Origin: an uncultured Pseudomonadales bacterium
GTDB taxonomy: Bacteria > Pseudomonadota > Gammaproteobacteria > Pseudomonadales > Pseudohongiellaceae
Assembly (NCBI GenBank): GCA_943789485.1
Contig: CALSUH010000006.1
Coordinates: 1-64,000, forward strand
Reading direction: 5' to 3'
DNA length: 64,000 nucleotides
A program made the position numbers and the translations under genes. The notes below the pieces were generated by a model. It ran no database searches and was not told the origin of the DNA. It saw nothing but the letters and a program-made list of their open reading frames with translations. This document shows positions 17,199 through 27,063 of this stretch, in pieces. Each line of letters starts with the position of its first letter. Position 1 is the stretch's first letter.

Positions 17199-18012
17199 AT
17201 GCTTAATTCTTCTCACGCACTTGCAGTAATGCTTCTGGCAGTAGCCGTTACAAATAACTCAGCATCTGCTCAGGAAGAATCAAGAGCGGAACGGGTGGCG
17301 CGCATAAATGCCCAATCTGCAATAACAGAACTGTGGGAACCCGCACCAAAACAGGTCAAAACCCGCTTCAGCGCAAACCCCACCCTCCGACGCTATTGTC
17401 TTATTTGACGGCTCAAGCCTCGCAGCGTGGGAAATCCGTTCGAGGCGACGATGTAGAATGGCTCATAGAGGGATGGCAATCCTTATCGTTGAACCTGGTA
17501 CCCGGCCTGATCAAAACGAGAGAAAGCTTCGCCAGCGTGCAATTGCACGTGGAATGGAGAACGCCTGCCGAAGTAGTCGGGGATAGCCAAGATCGTGGCA
17601 ATAGCGGCATTTTTCCTAATGGAAGATTATGAAGTACAGGTATTGGATTCGGTGGGACAATCCAACCTACGTCAATGGTCAGGCAGGCAGCATCTACAAA
17701 CAGCACATCCCGCTAGTTAACGCCTCTCTCGGGCCGGGCCAATGGCAAACTTACGATATCGTGTTCATGGCACCGCTGTTTGGCAGCGACGGCAGGCTTA
17801 CCCGCCCAGCCACTTTCACTGTGTTTCACAATGGCATTCTTATTCAAAACAATGTCACAGTACAGGGGCCAACAGAATTCATCGGTAAACCCAACTATCG
17901 TACCCACGGTGATCTACCATTGGCCTTACAGGATCATGACTCACCAGTGGCTTTATCGCAATATCTGGCTACGCAAATTATAGAAACGTTTCCCCTTATA
18001 ATACTAAGTTGA
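17199..18012 (+). pseudogene. decayed DUF1080 (3-keto-disaccharide hydrolase-like) secreted protein
   Basis: Start at ATG 17199 with a signal peptide (ALAVMLLAVAVTNNSASAQ). The DUF1080 opening IVLFDGSSLAAWE follows in another frame, and the lamin-G-like core appears as WDNPTYVNGQAGSIYKQHIP, PGQWQTYDIVFMAPLF and PATFTVFHNGILIQNNVTV, ending with GKPNYRTHGDLPLALQDHDS. Three or more frameshifts. It is the first member of a decayed sugar block (DUF1080, eda, GH92) that precedes the intact transporter. Confidence 0.8.
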
Positions 18013-18026
18013 ATCAGGAGAGAATT

Positions 18027-18666
18027 GTGGACGCAGGAGAAATTCTTGCCGCCTCTAAAAATCGTACCGGTTGTAACCGTTAGCCAGGCAGACCAAGCCG
18101 TAGCGCTCGCCCGAATGTTTGCTCAATGCAGGCATGTCAGCCATCGAGATTACCCTGCGTTTCAGACGTAGCCATCACAGCTATCGAAAATATAGCCCGA
18201 GACTTGCCTCAGATGACACTCGGCGCTGGCAGTGTGCGTACTGCAGAGCAATTGCAGAAGGTGCAAGCAGCCGGTGCCAAATTTGCAGTCAGCCCTGGCA
18301 GTTCTGATGCATTACTGTCAAAAGCTGAAGAGCTAGCCATGCCCTTCGTGCCAGGTGCATCTACACCAAGTGAAATGATCGCACTACTGGATAAGGGGCT
18401 ATCAGCTACAGAAAATTTTTCCCCGCCGAACAAGCTGGTGGTTTGGCCTTCCTCAAAGCCGTTGCCAAGCCGTTGCCCGAGATTCGTTTTTTTTCCCACT
18501 GGCGGCATTAAACGCCGTGCTTGCCAGGGAATATTTGGCTTTCGAAAAAGTGGCTTGTATTGGTGGCTCCTGGTTTATCCCCACCGATAAAGTCGCGAAC
18601 GGCGACTACGTCAGCATCTCGAATTCGACAAGGCAAATTCTGTCGGAAATATCGACATCCAAATAA
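18027..18666 (+). pseudogene. eda: decayed 2-dehydro-3-deoxy-phosphogluconate aldolase
   Basis: GTG at 18027 behind AGGAGA gives MDAGEILAAS, then the frame shifts. KDPG-aldolase blocks are readable in order: IVPVVTVSQADQAVALARMF, GMSAIEITLR, MTLGAGSVRTAEQLQKVQAA, AKFAVSPGSSDALL, PFVPGASTPSEMIALLDKG, IRFFPTGGI, and VACIGGSWFIPTDKVANGDY to the stop at 18664-18666. At least four frame changes. The missing activity (KDPG to pyruvate + glyceraldehyde 3-phosphate) is the last step of the uronate pathway encoded downstream, so another copy must exist or the pathway is incomplete. Confidence 0.88.
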
Positions 18667-18681
18667 GAACGGACTAACGCC

Positions 18682-21084
18682 ATGCAGATCAAGCGACTCT
18701 TACTAATACTATGCGCGTCGGGTGTCTGTTTTTCAAGCGTCCTAGCTCAGGAGCAGGAGCGCCCTGTTGATCTAGTCCTATCCCCATTTAGATACGGCCA
18801 ATTCCCGCTGGTTTTATTTCGACTTCCGCTTCCTTACCCTTCGGCATGGTCAACCTTTCTCCGGATACCGAAAATTGCCGGCGCCTGGGGCAGCGGTTAC
18901 CTTTACAACACCGAGGAGGTTAAAGGCTTGAGTCATGTGCACGCCTGGCAGTTATCCGGCGTGTCGGTAATGCCTATTAGCTCAGACCAAAGCCACTATA
19001 AATTTGAAGGCGGATTATTACTCGAATTTTTCACACGACACTGAGATCGTCCGCCCCGGCTATCACCGACTGTTGTTAGATCGATATGATATTGAAGTGG
19101 AACTCACTGCCACCACCCGTGTCGGATTTCATCGCTACACTTTTCCAGAAAATCGAGCCCGAAAAATATTACTCAACTTAAGCGGCAACCTGGGCCCTTC
19201 CGAAATAATTCTGGGCCACGCCGAGCAAATTGGCCCACGTGACGTTTCCGGCTATGTAGTCAATGGGCCAACCTTTCGCCGACCGAAATCGACGCGCATT
19301 TACTTTCACATAAGCCCTGGATACTGACATTGAAGAGTGGTCTGGCTGGCTAGGTGACCAAGAAATATCCGACAACCCCGGTTTCCGGTTCAGACGCAGG
19401 TGTGATTCTGAATTTGGATGCGCAAACAGGGCAAAGCACAGTTGACATGAAAGTCGGACTTTCCTACACCAGCGCCGAAAACGCTCATCGCAATTTGTCA
19501 GCAGAGCTTGCTCACTGGAACTTCGATCAGGTCGCTGAAGATGCACAGTCTGTATGGAATACCGAGCTATCGAAAATTCAGGTAAGTGGCGGCACTACGC
19601 AACAAACGTGCCCGCTTTTATACCGATCTTTGGCATGCTCAGCAAGGCAGACGCATAGTCTCAGACGTAGACGGCAGCTACCTCGACATGGACTGGAGAG
19701 ACGCCGCGTATCAGACAACCCGCCTTAATTGATTCGGGGCCAACCGGAGAATCATCATTACAATTCCGATTCGTTTTGGGGTGCCCAGTGGACAATCCAA
19801 ACCCTGTGGCCACTGGCCTACCCTAGTCGCACATCTGATTTCATCAAATCATTTCTTAACTACTATCGCGATGGTGGCCTGTTTCCCAGGGGGACCGTCC
19901 TGGCGGGAATTACACCTACGTGATGGTAGGTGGCATCCAGCACACCGTTTGTAGTGAGCGCCTGGCAAAAAGGCATTCAGGATTTCGATGGAGCGCTAGC
20001 CTACCAGGCAGTACGCAAGAATCACCTGCCCCGGCGGAATCATGGAACATGCCGGTTTACGAACATGGGCCAAACCGGCGCCCGGCGCCCTGACTGAATA
20101 CATAGAAAAAGGCTATGTACCCTTTCCGCCAATTTCCACAACCAGAGCGCTTCATAAGCAAGGAGCGGGCAATGACATTGGAATACGCCTATCAGGACTG
20201 GGCGCTTGCGCAATTCGCAGATGTGCTTGGCAATCAAAGCGATGCTGAGTTGTTTCATCAGCGCTCCGAGAATTGGCGCAATGTATTCGATATTGAAAAC
20301 CGGTTATATGCGCCCCTAAAAATTCAGCCGGCGAGTGGCGACAAGAATTTGATCCCTTCGAAATAAATACAGGCTTCGTGGAATCCAATGCTTCCCAAGC
20401 CCACCTGGCATGTGCCGCACAATATTCCTGCCTTGGCAGAACTGATGGGCAGCTGTGATGCAGCAGCGGATAAGCTGGACGCGAGTTTTCCAGGAAGCGG
20501 GAAAATTGGGCTTTACCTCCGGCACCTCTCACGCCCAGGAAACCAATTCGGAATTTCGCCGCATCCCGATTAACTATGGCAATCAACCCAGCATACAGAC
20601 AGCGTTTATCTTTAATGAATTAGGCAAACCCTGGCTAACTCAATACTGGACAAGAGAGATTGTTAATTCTGTCTACGCCGGTCTATCGCCAGAGCTCGGT
20701 TACAACGGCGATGAAGACCAGGGGCTCATGGGTGCCAACGCGGTGCTGATGAAAATCGGTTTGTATCAGGTGGACGGAGGCGTCAGCGAAGATCCTGTTT
20801 ATCAGATTGGTAGTCCGATCTTCGACGAAATCGAAATCCAATTGGATGACAACTATTACCAAGGCGATAGCTTCCTTCTCCGCACCATCGACAATTCCGC
20901 CACCAACAAATACATTGAGCGTATTGAGTTAAACGGCACGGCAATTCACCGCAGTTATTTAAGACATTCAGAAATTGTGAACGGTGGCGAACTTACCCTA
21001 TTCATGACCGACGAGCCAAACACAGCCCAAACGAATTTGGATACCGGGCCAAACTCTTGCAGTGCAAGAAAAAAACGCAGGTAA
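18682..21084 (+). pseudogene. decayed GH92 alpha-mannosidase-like glycoside hydrolase
   Basis: Signal peptide at ATG 18682 (MQIKRLLLILCASGVCFSSV), then GH92-type pieces in changing frames: GAWGSGYLYNTEEVKGLSHV, YRLLLDRYDIEVELTATTRV-like, NHHYNSDSFWGAQWTIQTLW, TLEYAYQDWALAQFADVLGN, and the last open stretch LGYNGDEDQGLMGANAVLMK followed by GSPIFDEIEIQL. Roughly ten frameshifts over 2.4 kb. Family members release mannose from glycans in the periplasm. The stop lies three bases before the transporter start, so the gene once belonged to the same operon. Confidence 0.85.
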
Positions 21085-21087
21085 TAA

Positions 21088-22398
21088 ATGAACACAAACT
21101 ACCGCAGTTCCTTCTACCTACTCACCTCACTTTTTTTTATGTGGGGCTTAATCACTGTCCTGGTAGATTCACTCATCCCCCGTCTACGCGAAGTGTTCGA
21201 GCTCACATACTTCCAAGCCGGCCTGGTACAGTTCGCCTTTTTTATCGCCTATGGACTGGTTTCTATTCCCGCTGGCGCGTTGTTGCATCGCATCGGTTAT
21301 AAGAAAGGCATAATCGTTGGACTGTCCATAATGGGCTTGGCCTGCCTGTTGTTTTTGCCCGCCGCCTCCATGCGTATCTACGGCGTGTTTCTGCTGGCCT
21401 ATTTCATTCTCGCCTCTGGCATGACTGTCTTACAAGTAGCAGCCAACCCCTACGTGACGGTCCTTGGTCCAGCCGAAACAGCATCAAGCCGCCTCAATCT
21501 TTCCCAGGCCTTTAATTCATTAGGCACCACAATCGCACCAGCCTTGGGCGCCATTTTTATTCTGAGTGACAGTATTCAATCGGCGGACGAAATCGCCCTG
21601 CTCTCTGTTAGCGAGAGCGCCAATTATCTGGCTGGGGAAGCTTCCGCTGTGCAGATGCCTTTCCTGATACTGGCATTTATGTTGTTCGCATTAGCGGCTG
21701 TTGTATTATTTAACAAGCTACCTAAATTACTCAATACTACTTCACATTCAAACTATGGTGATGTGCTTAAAAATAGAAAACTACTCCTGGGCGCTCTTGG
21801 CATATTCGTCTACGTAGGCGCCGAAGTATCCATCGGCAGCTATCTGGTGAATTATTTCATCGACATGAACTTGGCCGACGCGATTCGTAATAGCAGCTCC
21901 ATGGCCTGGATCACCGAGCAGATACAGCTCACCGCTTTAAGCGAGGTGGATGACAACGGCATCGTAGGTTCTTTTGTTATGTTCTATTGGGGCGGCGCCA
22001 TGGTTGGTCGCTTTGCCGGTTTTTATCTCACCCGCCAATATCAACCTGGTCGTATACTCAGTTTGTTTGCCTTGCTCGCCATAACCGCCATTGTAGTTTC
22101 CATGCTTAGCTCCGGCTTCGTGTCACTGTGGTCTATCCTGGCAGTAGGTCTGTTCAATTCCATCATGTTCCCAACTATATTCAGTATCGCAATCGAAGAT
22201 CTGGATGACTTGAAACCTCAGGGTTCAGGCGTGCTATGTACAGCCATAGCGGGCGGTGCTTTCATCCCCCCTCTGTATGGGTTTTTCACCGATGCCGCCG
22301 GATTTAAAATGGCGTTTATCTTGCTATTGATTTGTTACTTCTACATTTGGTTCTACGGCAAGACTTTTTCTAGCCCAGCCGTCAGCACCACCTCCTAG
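21088..22398 (+). CDS. sugar MFS transporter, FucP/GlcP family
   Basis: 436 residues with about twelve membrane helices. FMWGLITVLVDSLIPRLREV and QFAFFIAYGLVSIPAGALLH are the characteristic start of the FHS (fucose/glucose/galactose:H+ symporter) branch, and QVAANPYVTVLGPAETASSR with NLSQAFNSLGTTIAPALGA is its central signature. The gene begins three bases after the GH92 pseudogene and is the first intact gene of the uronate cluster, so its substrate is probably a monosaccharide or uronate taken from the periplasm. CAGGTAATAA precedes the ATG. No damage seen. Confidence 0.9.
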   Translation: MNTNYRSSFYLLTSLFFMWGLITVLVDSLIPRLREVFELTYFQAGLVQFAFFIAYGLVSIPAGALLHRIGYKKGIIVGLSIMGLACLLFLPAASMRIYGVFLLAYFILASGMTVLQVAANPYVTVLGPAETASSRLNLSQAFNSLGTTIAPALGAIFILSDSIQSADEIALLSVSESANYLAGEASAVQMPFLILAFMLFALAAVVLFNKLPKLLNTTSHSNYGDVLKNRKLLLGALGIFVYVGAEVSIGSYLVNYFIDMNLADAIRNSSSMAWITEQIQLTALSEVDDNGIVGSFVMFYWGGAMVGRFAGFYLTRQYQPGRILSLFALLAITAIVVSMLSSGFVSLWSILAVGLFNSIMFPTIFSIAIEDLDDLKPQGSGVLCTAIAGGAFIPPLYGFFTDAAGFKMAFILLLICYFYIWFYGKTFSSPAVSTTS

Positions 22399-22442
22399 CT
22401 ATACGTATCAGCGCTATCGACTCATGATTGGAAGTGGTAAAC

Positions 22443-22453
22443 TGGTCAGGCCA
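22443..22453 (+). promoter_or_regulatory. putative FadR/UxuR-type operator upstream of the TonB receptor
   Basis: TGGTCAGGCCA, an 11-nt near-palindrome 23 nt before the receptor ATG, fits the T.GT...AC.A pattern of FadR-subfamily GntR regulators with one mismatch. The exact reverse complement occurs at 29569-29579. A FadR-type regulator is encoded at 37131. Assignment is inferred. Confidence 0.5.
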
Positions 22454-22476
22454 ATTTTAGCCAAGTAGTCGATTTC

Positions 22477-24393
22477 ATGTTTTCTAATTATTCATTCCCT
22501 GCCCTGAGCGCTTCAACGGCATTGCTACTTCTAATTGCTCACCCGATAGCTGCCAATGCACAATCTCGCGACACACAAATCGTCGAAGAACTGGTTGTTG
22601 CCGCCTCTAGCTTACCCACGGACATTGCCAAGCTCTCGAGCTCCGTCACTGTAATTACTCACGAAGAGATCACCCGTCAGAACTCCGCCAGTGTGGTCGA
22701 CTTATTGCGCGGCATCGAGGGCGTTCAGATTACCCAGCCCGGCGGCCGCGGTGGCATTGCCTCTTTATACCTGCGTGGCGGGGAAGCCAACTTTACATCG
22801 GTGTTTATCGATGGCGTTAAGGTGAATAATCCCAACAACACCCGTGGCGGTTCCTTCGACTTTACTACCCTGGATCTAGCCAACATAGAACGTGTGGAAA
22901 TTGTGCGCGGACCGAAGAGTGCGATTTACGGTTCTGATGCGCTAGCAGGAGTGGTGAACTTCGTTAGTCTTCGTCCCAGTGAGAATGAAACCAAAATTCA
23001 ATTGGAAACAGGTGAGAAAGGGTATTCACGCCAGCTATTACGAACCAGCAGAAAGCTTTCAGCCAATCAGCTGCTGTCAGTAGGCATTTCCCAATCTGAA
23101 GACAGTAACAGCCTGTCCGGCGGCGACTTTGAAGCAACATCTTTATGGGCGAGCCTGCAGGGCCAGAGTGGTGATCAGTCGCTACACTATCAATTCAACA
23201 TCAACGCCGCCGATTCCGAGCGCAGCAGTTTCCCCGAAGACAGTGGTGGCCCATTGCTGGCAGAGCTGCGTACACTCGATCAGGGGGAATCGGATGATCT
23301 GCAAGCTTCACTGCGAGTAAGCAAAAACTGGAACGCTGCCTGGGATAGCCAAGTAATTCTGACTCATTATGAACGCGATGAATTTACTGATTCTCCTGGT
23401 GTCGCACCAGGTGTCCGTGACGCCGTTCCCCCAAATAGTTTCGATTCGGATTTAACCCGCCAGTATCTGCAGGTTTCCAATCGGTATAGCTGGGATGAAC
23501 ACAGCCTCTCCTTCGGCGCCGACTATCAACGCGAAGAAGCAGGATCCAGCGGCCAAGTGCAGTTTGCACCCGGCTTCAATTTTCCCAGTCACTACACGAT
23601 AGACCGAGACATCGCCGGCTTGTTTGTTGACTCTCGCCTGGGCGTGAATAGCAATCTCGATCTACTGACCAGCCTGCGCTACGACGCTCCCGCTTCGGCG
23701 GACTCCCGGTTCAGCCCTAGCCTTGGACTGATCAGTCGCCTGTCTAATGGAAGCTCGGTGATAAAAGCCAACTGGAGCAAGGGCTTCAAACTGCCCAGCT
23801 TTTTCGCCTTGGCCAGCCCTTTGGTTGGCAATCCGGAACTACGAGAAGAAGAAGTCACCAGTATCGATGTGGAGTTCAGCCACAGACTGTCATCAAACAC
23901 ACAACTGCGCTTCTCCCTATTCGATTCCAACTATATAAACCTGGTTGATTTCGACAGCGAGGCATTCATCAATGTGAATCGTTCGGAAGTCACTATCCGT
24001 GGCGGCGAAGCGGCAATCGACATGGCCCTTTCTTCTCAATGGTCGGTTGCAGCTTACTTAAGCTATCAAAATATCGATGTAGAAAACGGCGGCAAGCTAA
24101 GACAACGGCCGGACTGGCAAAGCGGACTACAGATCGGTTATCAAGCCAGTGATGCTGTGCAATTCCATGCTCGTATTAACCGGCTGGGGGATATTTTTGA
24201 TTCGTCCATACCCACTGGCGATTTGCAACTCAGCGCCTACACCCGCGCCGATATCGCCGCGTCCTGGCAAGTCTCTGAACAACTTCGCCTTGATGCCGCC
24301 ATCGACAATCTACTGGACAAAACCTATTTCGAAGCGGTAGGTTTTCCTGCTATGGGACGTCGCGCACGGCTGGCACTGGATTGGCGATTCTAA
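22477..24393 (+). CDS. TonB-dependent outer membrane receptor, BtuB-like size
   Basis: 638 residues: signal peptide to about residue 28 (PIAANAQ), a TonB-box-like IVEELVVAAS, plug domain (SSVTVITHEEITRQNSASVV, LRGIEGVQITQPGGRGGIAS, IERVEIVRGPKSAIYGSDAL), then a 22-strand-type barrel ending in the expected C-terminal Phe (RLALDWRF). It imports a ligand across the outer membrane using TonB energy. BtuB-like in length, but its place between a sugar transporter and uxuA suggests an oligosaccharide or uronate-containing ligand. A putative operator precedes it, and it could start its own transcript. Confidence 0.92.
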   Translation: MFSNYSFPALSASTALLLLIAHPIAANAQSRDTQIVEELVVAASSLPTDIAKLSSSVTVITHEEITRQNSASVVDLLRGIEGVQITQPGGRGGIASLYLRGGEANFTSVFIDGVKVNNPNNTRGGSFDFTTLDLANIERVEIVRGPKSAIYGSDALAGVVNFVSLRPSENETKIQLETGEKGYSRQLLRTSRKLSANQLLSVGISQSEDSNSLSGGDFEATSLWASLQGQSGDQSLHYQFNINAADSERSSFPEDSGGPLLAELRTLDQGESDDLQASLRVSKNWNAAWDSQVILTHYERDEFTDSPGVAPGVRDAVPPNSFDSDLTRQYLQVSNRYSWDEHSLSFGADYQREEAGSSGQVQFAPGFNFPSHYTIDRDIAGLFVDSRLGVNSNLDLLTSLRYDAPASADSRFSPSLGLISRLSNGSSVIKANWSKGFKLPSFFALASPLVGNPELREEEVTSIDVEFSHRLSSNTQLRFSLFDSNYINLVDFDSEAFINVNRSEVTIRGGEAAIDMALSSQWSVAAYLSYQNIDVENGGKLRQRPDWQSGLQIGYQASDAVQFHARINRLGDIFDSSIPTGDLQLSAYTRADIAASWQVSEQLRLDAAIDNLLDKTYFEAVGFPAMGRRARLALDWRF

Positions 24394-24436
24394 AACTCAT
24401 AACTAATATTCAACATAGAAAGCCTAGAGAAAACCT

Positions 24437-25600
24437 ATGAAACAAACTTGGCGCTGGTTTGGCCCCGAAGACACAGTGTCGCTGGCAAATATCGTTCAAG
24501 CCGGTGCTAGCGGTGTCGTCACCGCATTGGACCATATCGCCACCGGCGATCCCTGGCCATTGACCGACATTCAAACCCGGAAAAAGATGATCGAAGACGC
24601 AGGCCTGCGCTGGGAAGTAGTCGAGAGCGTGCCACTGCATAACGACATCAAGACCCGCAGTGGCGATTACCAGCAACTCATCAAAAACTACAAAGAATCT
24701 ATTCGCAATCTGGGCCAGTGTGGCATTCACTGCATTTGTTATAACTTCATGCCGGTTGTGGACTGGACGCGCACTAGCCTGAATTACCTGCTTCCTAACC
24801 AAAGCGAAGCCCTGCGTTTCGAGATTGTCGATTTTGCAGCCTACGATTTGCGTGTCTTAAAAAGGCCGGGCGCTGAGCAGAGTTACTCCAATCTTGTAAA
24901 GGAACAGGCGGAGCGGCGCTTCGCGGATATGTCCCCATCGGAAATCATCAGTCTGGAAAAAAACATTATCGCCGGTTTACCTGGCGGCGAAGGTTCTTAT
25001 GACCGAGCAGGCATACTAGCCACCATTGAAGAATTTGCCAGCATTAGTAATACTGACTACCGTCAAAACCTGGTTAGTTTCTTGCGCGAAATCATTCCCG
25101 TAGCCGAAGCCGCCGATGTGTACATGGCCATTCACCCCGATGATCCGCCATTCTCGCTATTTGGTCTGCCTAGAGTAGTATCTACTGCGGATGATGCTCG
25201 TGCGTTACTAAATGAAGTGCCGAGCGCCGCCAACGGACTGACCATGTGTGCAGGCTCCTACGGTGCCAGATCGGATAACGATCTTGTCGCCATGGTTAAG
25301 GAATTCGGTTCACGCATTTACTTCGTGCACTTGCGCAATATTAAACGCGAAGAGCACGGCTCTTTTCACGAGTCAGAGCACCTGGACGGCGATAATGATA
25401 TCGTTGGCTTGATACAGGCACTGTTGAGCGAGGAAAATGCATCGGGCAGTGAAATACCTATGCGCCCCGATCATGGTCACACTTTGGCAAGCGAGTTAGG
25501 CGACGCAAATGTCCGCCCGGGTTATTCCTTTGCTGGGCGCTTAAAGGGACTGGCGGAATTACGCGGTGTCATTCATACCGTAGAACGGTTAACGCAATAG
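24437..25600 (+). CDS. uxuA: mannonate dehydratase
   Basis: 387 residues, the usual UxuA length. Converts D-mannonate to 2-keto-3-deoxygluconate in the cytosol, metal-dependent. Diagnostic segments: MKQTWRWFGPEDTVSLANIV, TALDHIATGDPWPLTDI, GLRWEVVESVPLHNDIKTRS, CYNFMPVVDWTRTSL, AIHPDDPPFSLFGLPRVVST, FVHLRNIKREEHGSFHESEH and MRPDHGHTL, which provide the metal and substrate ligands. Followed after 13 nt by uxaC; same operon. Intact. Confidence 0.97.
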   Translation: MKQTWRWFGPEDTVSLANIVQAGASGVVTALDHIATGDPWPLTDIQTRKKMIEDAGLRWEVVESVPLHNDIKTRSGDYQQLIKNYKESIRNLGQCGIHCICYNFMPVVDWTRTSLNYLLPNQSEALRFEIVDFAAYDLRVLKRPGAEQSYSNLVKEQAERRFADMSPSEIISLEKNIIAGLPGGEGSYDRAGILATIEEFASISNTDYRQNLVSFLREIIPVAEAADVYMAIHPDDPPFSLFGLPRVVSTADDARALLNEVPSAANGLTMCAGSYGARSDNDLVAMVKEFGSRIYFVHLRNIKREEHGSFHESEHLDGDNDIVGLIQALLSEENASGSEIPMRPDHGHTLASELGDANVRPGYSFAGRLKGLAELRGVIHTVERLTQ

Positions 25601-25613
25601 CAGTGACAAAACT

Positions 25614-27041
25614 ATGACCCAATCACAGGTATTGACGCTACACCCGGATCGCTTTCTTGGTGCTAATGAAAATATCGTCAGCATCGCGCGACGCTTGTTT
25701 GCCGAAACTGAGCAACTGCCGATCATTAGTCCTCACGGTCACACTAACCCCAGCTGGTTTGCAGAAAACAAGCCATTCGACAATGCAAGTGAACTATTAC
25801 TCACGCCAGATCACTATATTTTTCGTATGCTCTACAGCCAGGGCATAAGCTTGCAGCAGTTAGGTATGCAAGGAACGGATAAATCAGCGATCGCGGACCC
25901 AAAGTCTGCCTGGTGCGCTTTTGCCAAACACTATCACTTGTTTTTGGGTACACCTTCCAGAATCTGGTTGGATCACGTATTCAGCACTGTGTTCGGCTTA
26001 AAAGAAATCTTAAATGAACACAGCGCCGCCCTGTATTACGAACACATCAACGCCGCACTGCAAAGTCCAAAATTTCTGCCACGGTCATTATTAGATCGCT
26101 TTCAAATCGAAACCATTGCGACCACAGAAGGCGCTCTTGATTCATTAGCAAGCCACCAGCTTCTAAATGCTGACGGACTCGGCAAGCAAGTCATCACCAC
26201 TTTTCGACCCGACGATGTGGTAGATGCCAGTCGTGAAGATTTCAGCGGTAACCTGGAAAAACTGGCAGAAATCACCGGGGAAGACACGACTAGCTGGCAG
26301 GGTTATCTGAGCGCATTGCGACAACGCCGTCACTTTTTCGCTCAGCTGGGGGCCACAGCCACTGACCACGGCCACCCTTCTGCGCAAACCGCAGATTTAG
26401 ACTCCGGGCAATGCCAACTGTTGTTAGACAAATGCAAACAGGGCATAGCCTCGGCTGAAGAGCAGGAATTGTTCAGAGCGCAAATGCTCACACAGATGGC
26501 TGCCATGAGCATCGAAGACGGCTTGGTTATGCAGCTGCACCCTGGTTCCTTTCGTAACCATAATGCCTCCCTGTTCAGCACCTTTGGTCGCGACAAGGGC
26601 GCGGACATCCCCTTAGCTATCGAATACGTTCGCGCCCTGAAACCTTTAATGGATAAGTACGGCAACGAGCCAAACTTCACTCTTATATTATTTACCCTGG
26701 ACGAATCCACTTACGCACGGGAGTTAGCACCGTTAGCGGGTCACTACCCTTGTCTTAAACTGGGTCCTGCCTGGTGGTTTCACGACAGCCCCGAAGGCAT
26801 GCTGCGCTACCGCCAGCAAACAACCGAGACGGCAGGCTTTTACAACACGGTTGGGTTCAACGACGATACTCGGGCACTACTCTCCATTCCCGCACGCCAT
26901 GACTTAGCCAGACGTATCGATGCGCAATTTCTTGCAGGCTGGGTCGCTCAGCACCGCTTACAAGAAGATCAAGCGCTAGATATCGCCAAGGATCTTGCTT
27001 ATCGCTTACCCAAACAAGCCTATAAGCTTGACACTAACTAA
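25614..27041 (+). CDS. uxaC: glucuronate isomerase
   Basis: 475 residues, amidohydrolase-like TIM barrel. Interconverts glucuronate and fructuronate (or galacturonate and tagaturonate). LPIISPHGHTNPSWFAENKP carries the N-terminal HxH metal site. LLTPDHYIFRMLYSQG, VMQLHPGSFRNHNASLF and GPAWWFHDSPEGMLRYRQ are uronate-isomerase signatures. It lies between uxuA and uxuB and so provides the entry step of the pathway. Intact. Confidence 0.96.
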   Translation: MTQSQVLTLHPDRFLGANENIVSIARRLFAETEQLPIISPHGHTNPSWFAENKPFDNASELLLTPDHYIFRMLYSQGISLQQLGMQGTDKSAIADPKSAWCAFAKHYHLFLGTPSRIWLDHVFSTVFGLKEILNEHSAALYYEHINAALQSPKFLPRSLLDRFQIETIATTEGALDSLASHQLLNADGLGKQVITTFRPDDVVDASREDFSGNLEKLAEITGEDTTSWQGYLSALRQRRHFFAQLGATATDHGHPSAQTADLDSGQCQLLLDKCKQGIASAEEQELFRAQMLTQMAAMSIEDGLVMQLHPGSFRNHNASLFSTFGRDKGADIPLAIEYVRALKPLMDKYGNEPNFTLILFTLDESTYARELAPLAGHYPCLKLGPAWWFHDSPEGMLRYRQQTTETAGFYNTVGFNDDTRALLSIPARHDLARRIDAQFLAGWVAQHRLQEDQALDIAKDLAYRLPKQAYKLDTN

Positions 27042-27063
27042 GCCGAACTAGCGGGAATGAAAC

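Noticed and set aside
12001..21084. Frameshifts as general assembly error
   Set aside because: Damage is dense in some blocks and nearly absent over 21-37 kb; a uniform error rate would not give this. Single events at 30591 and 45679 may still be errors.
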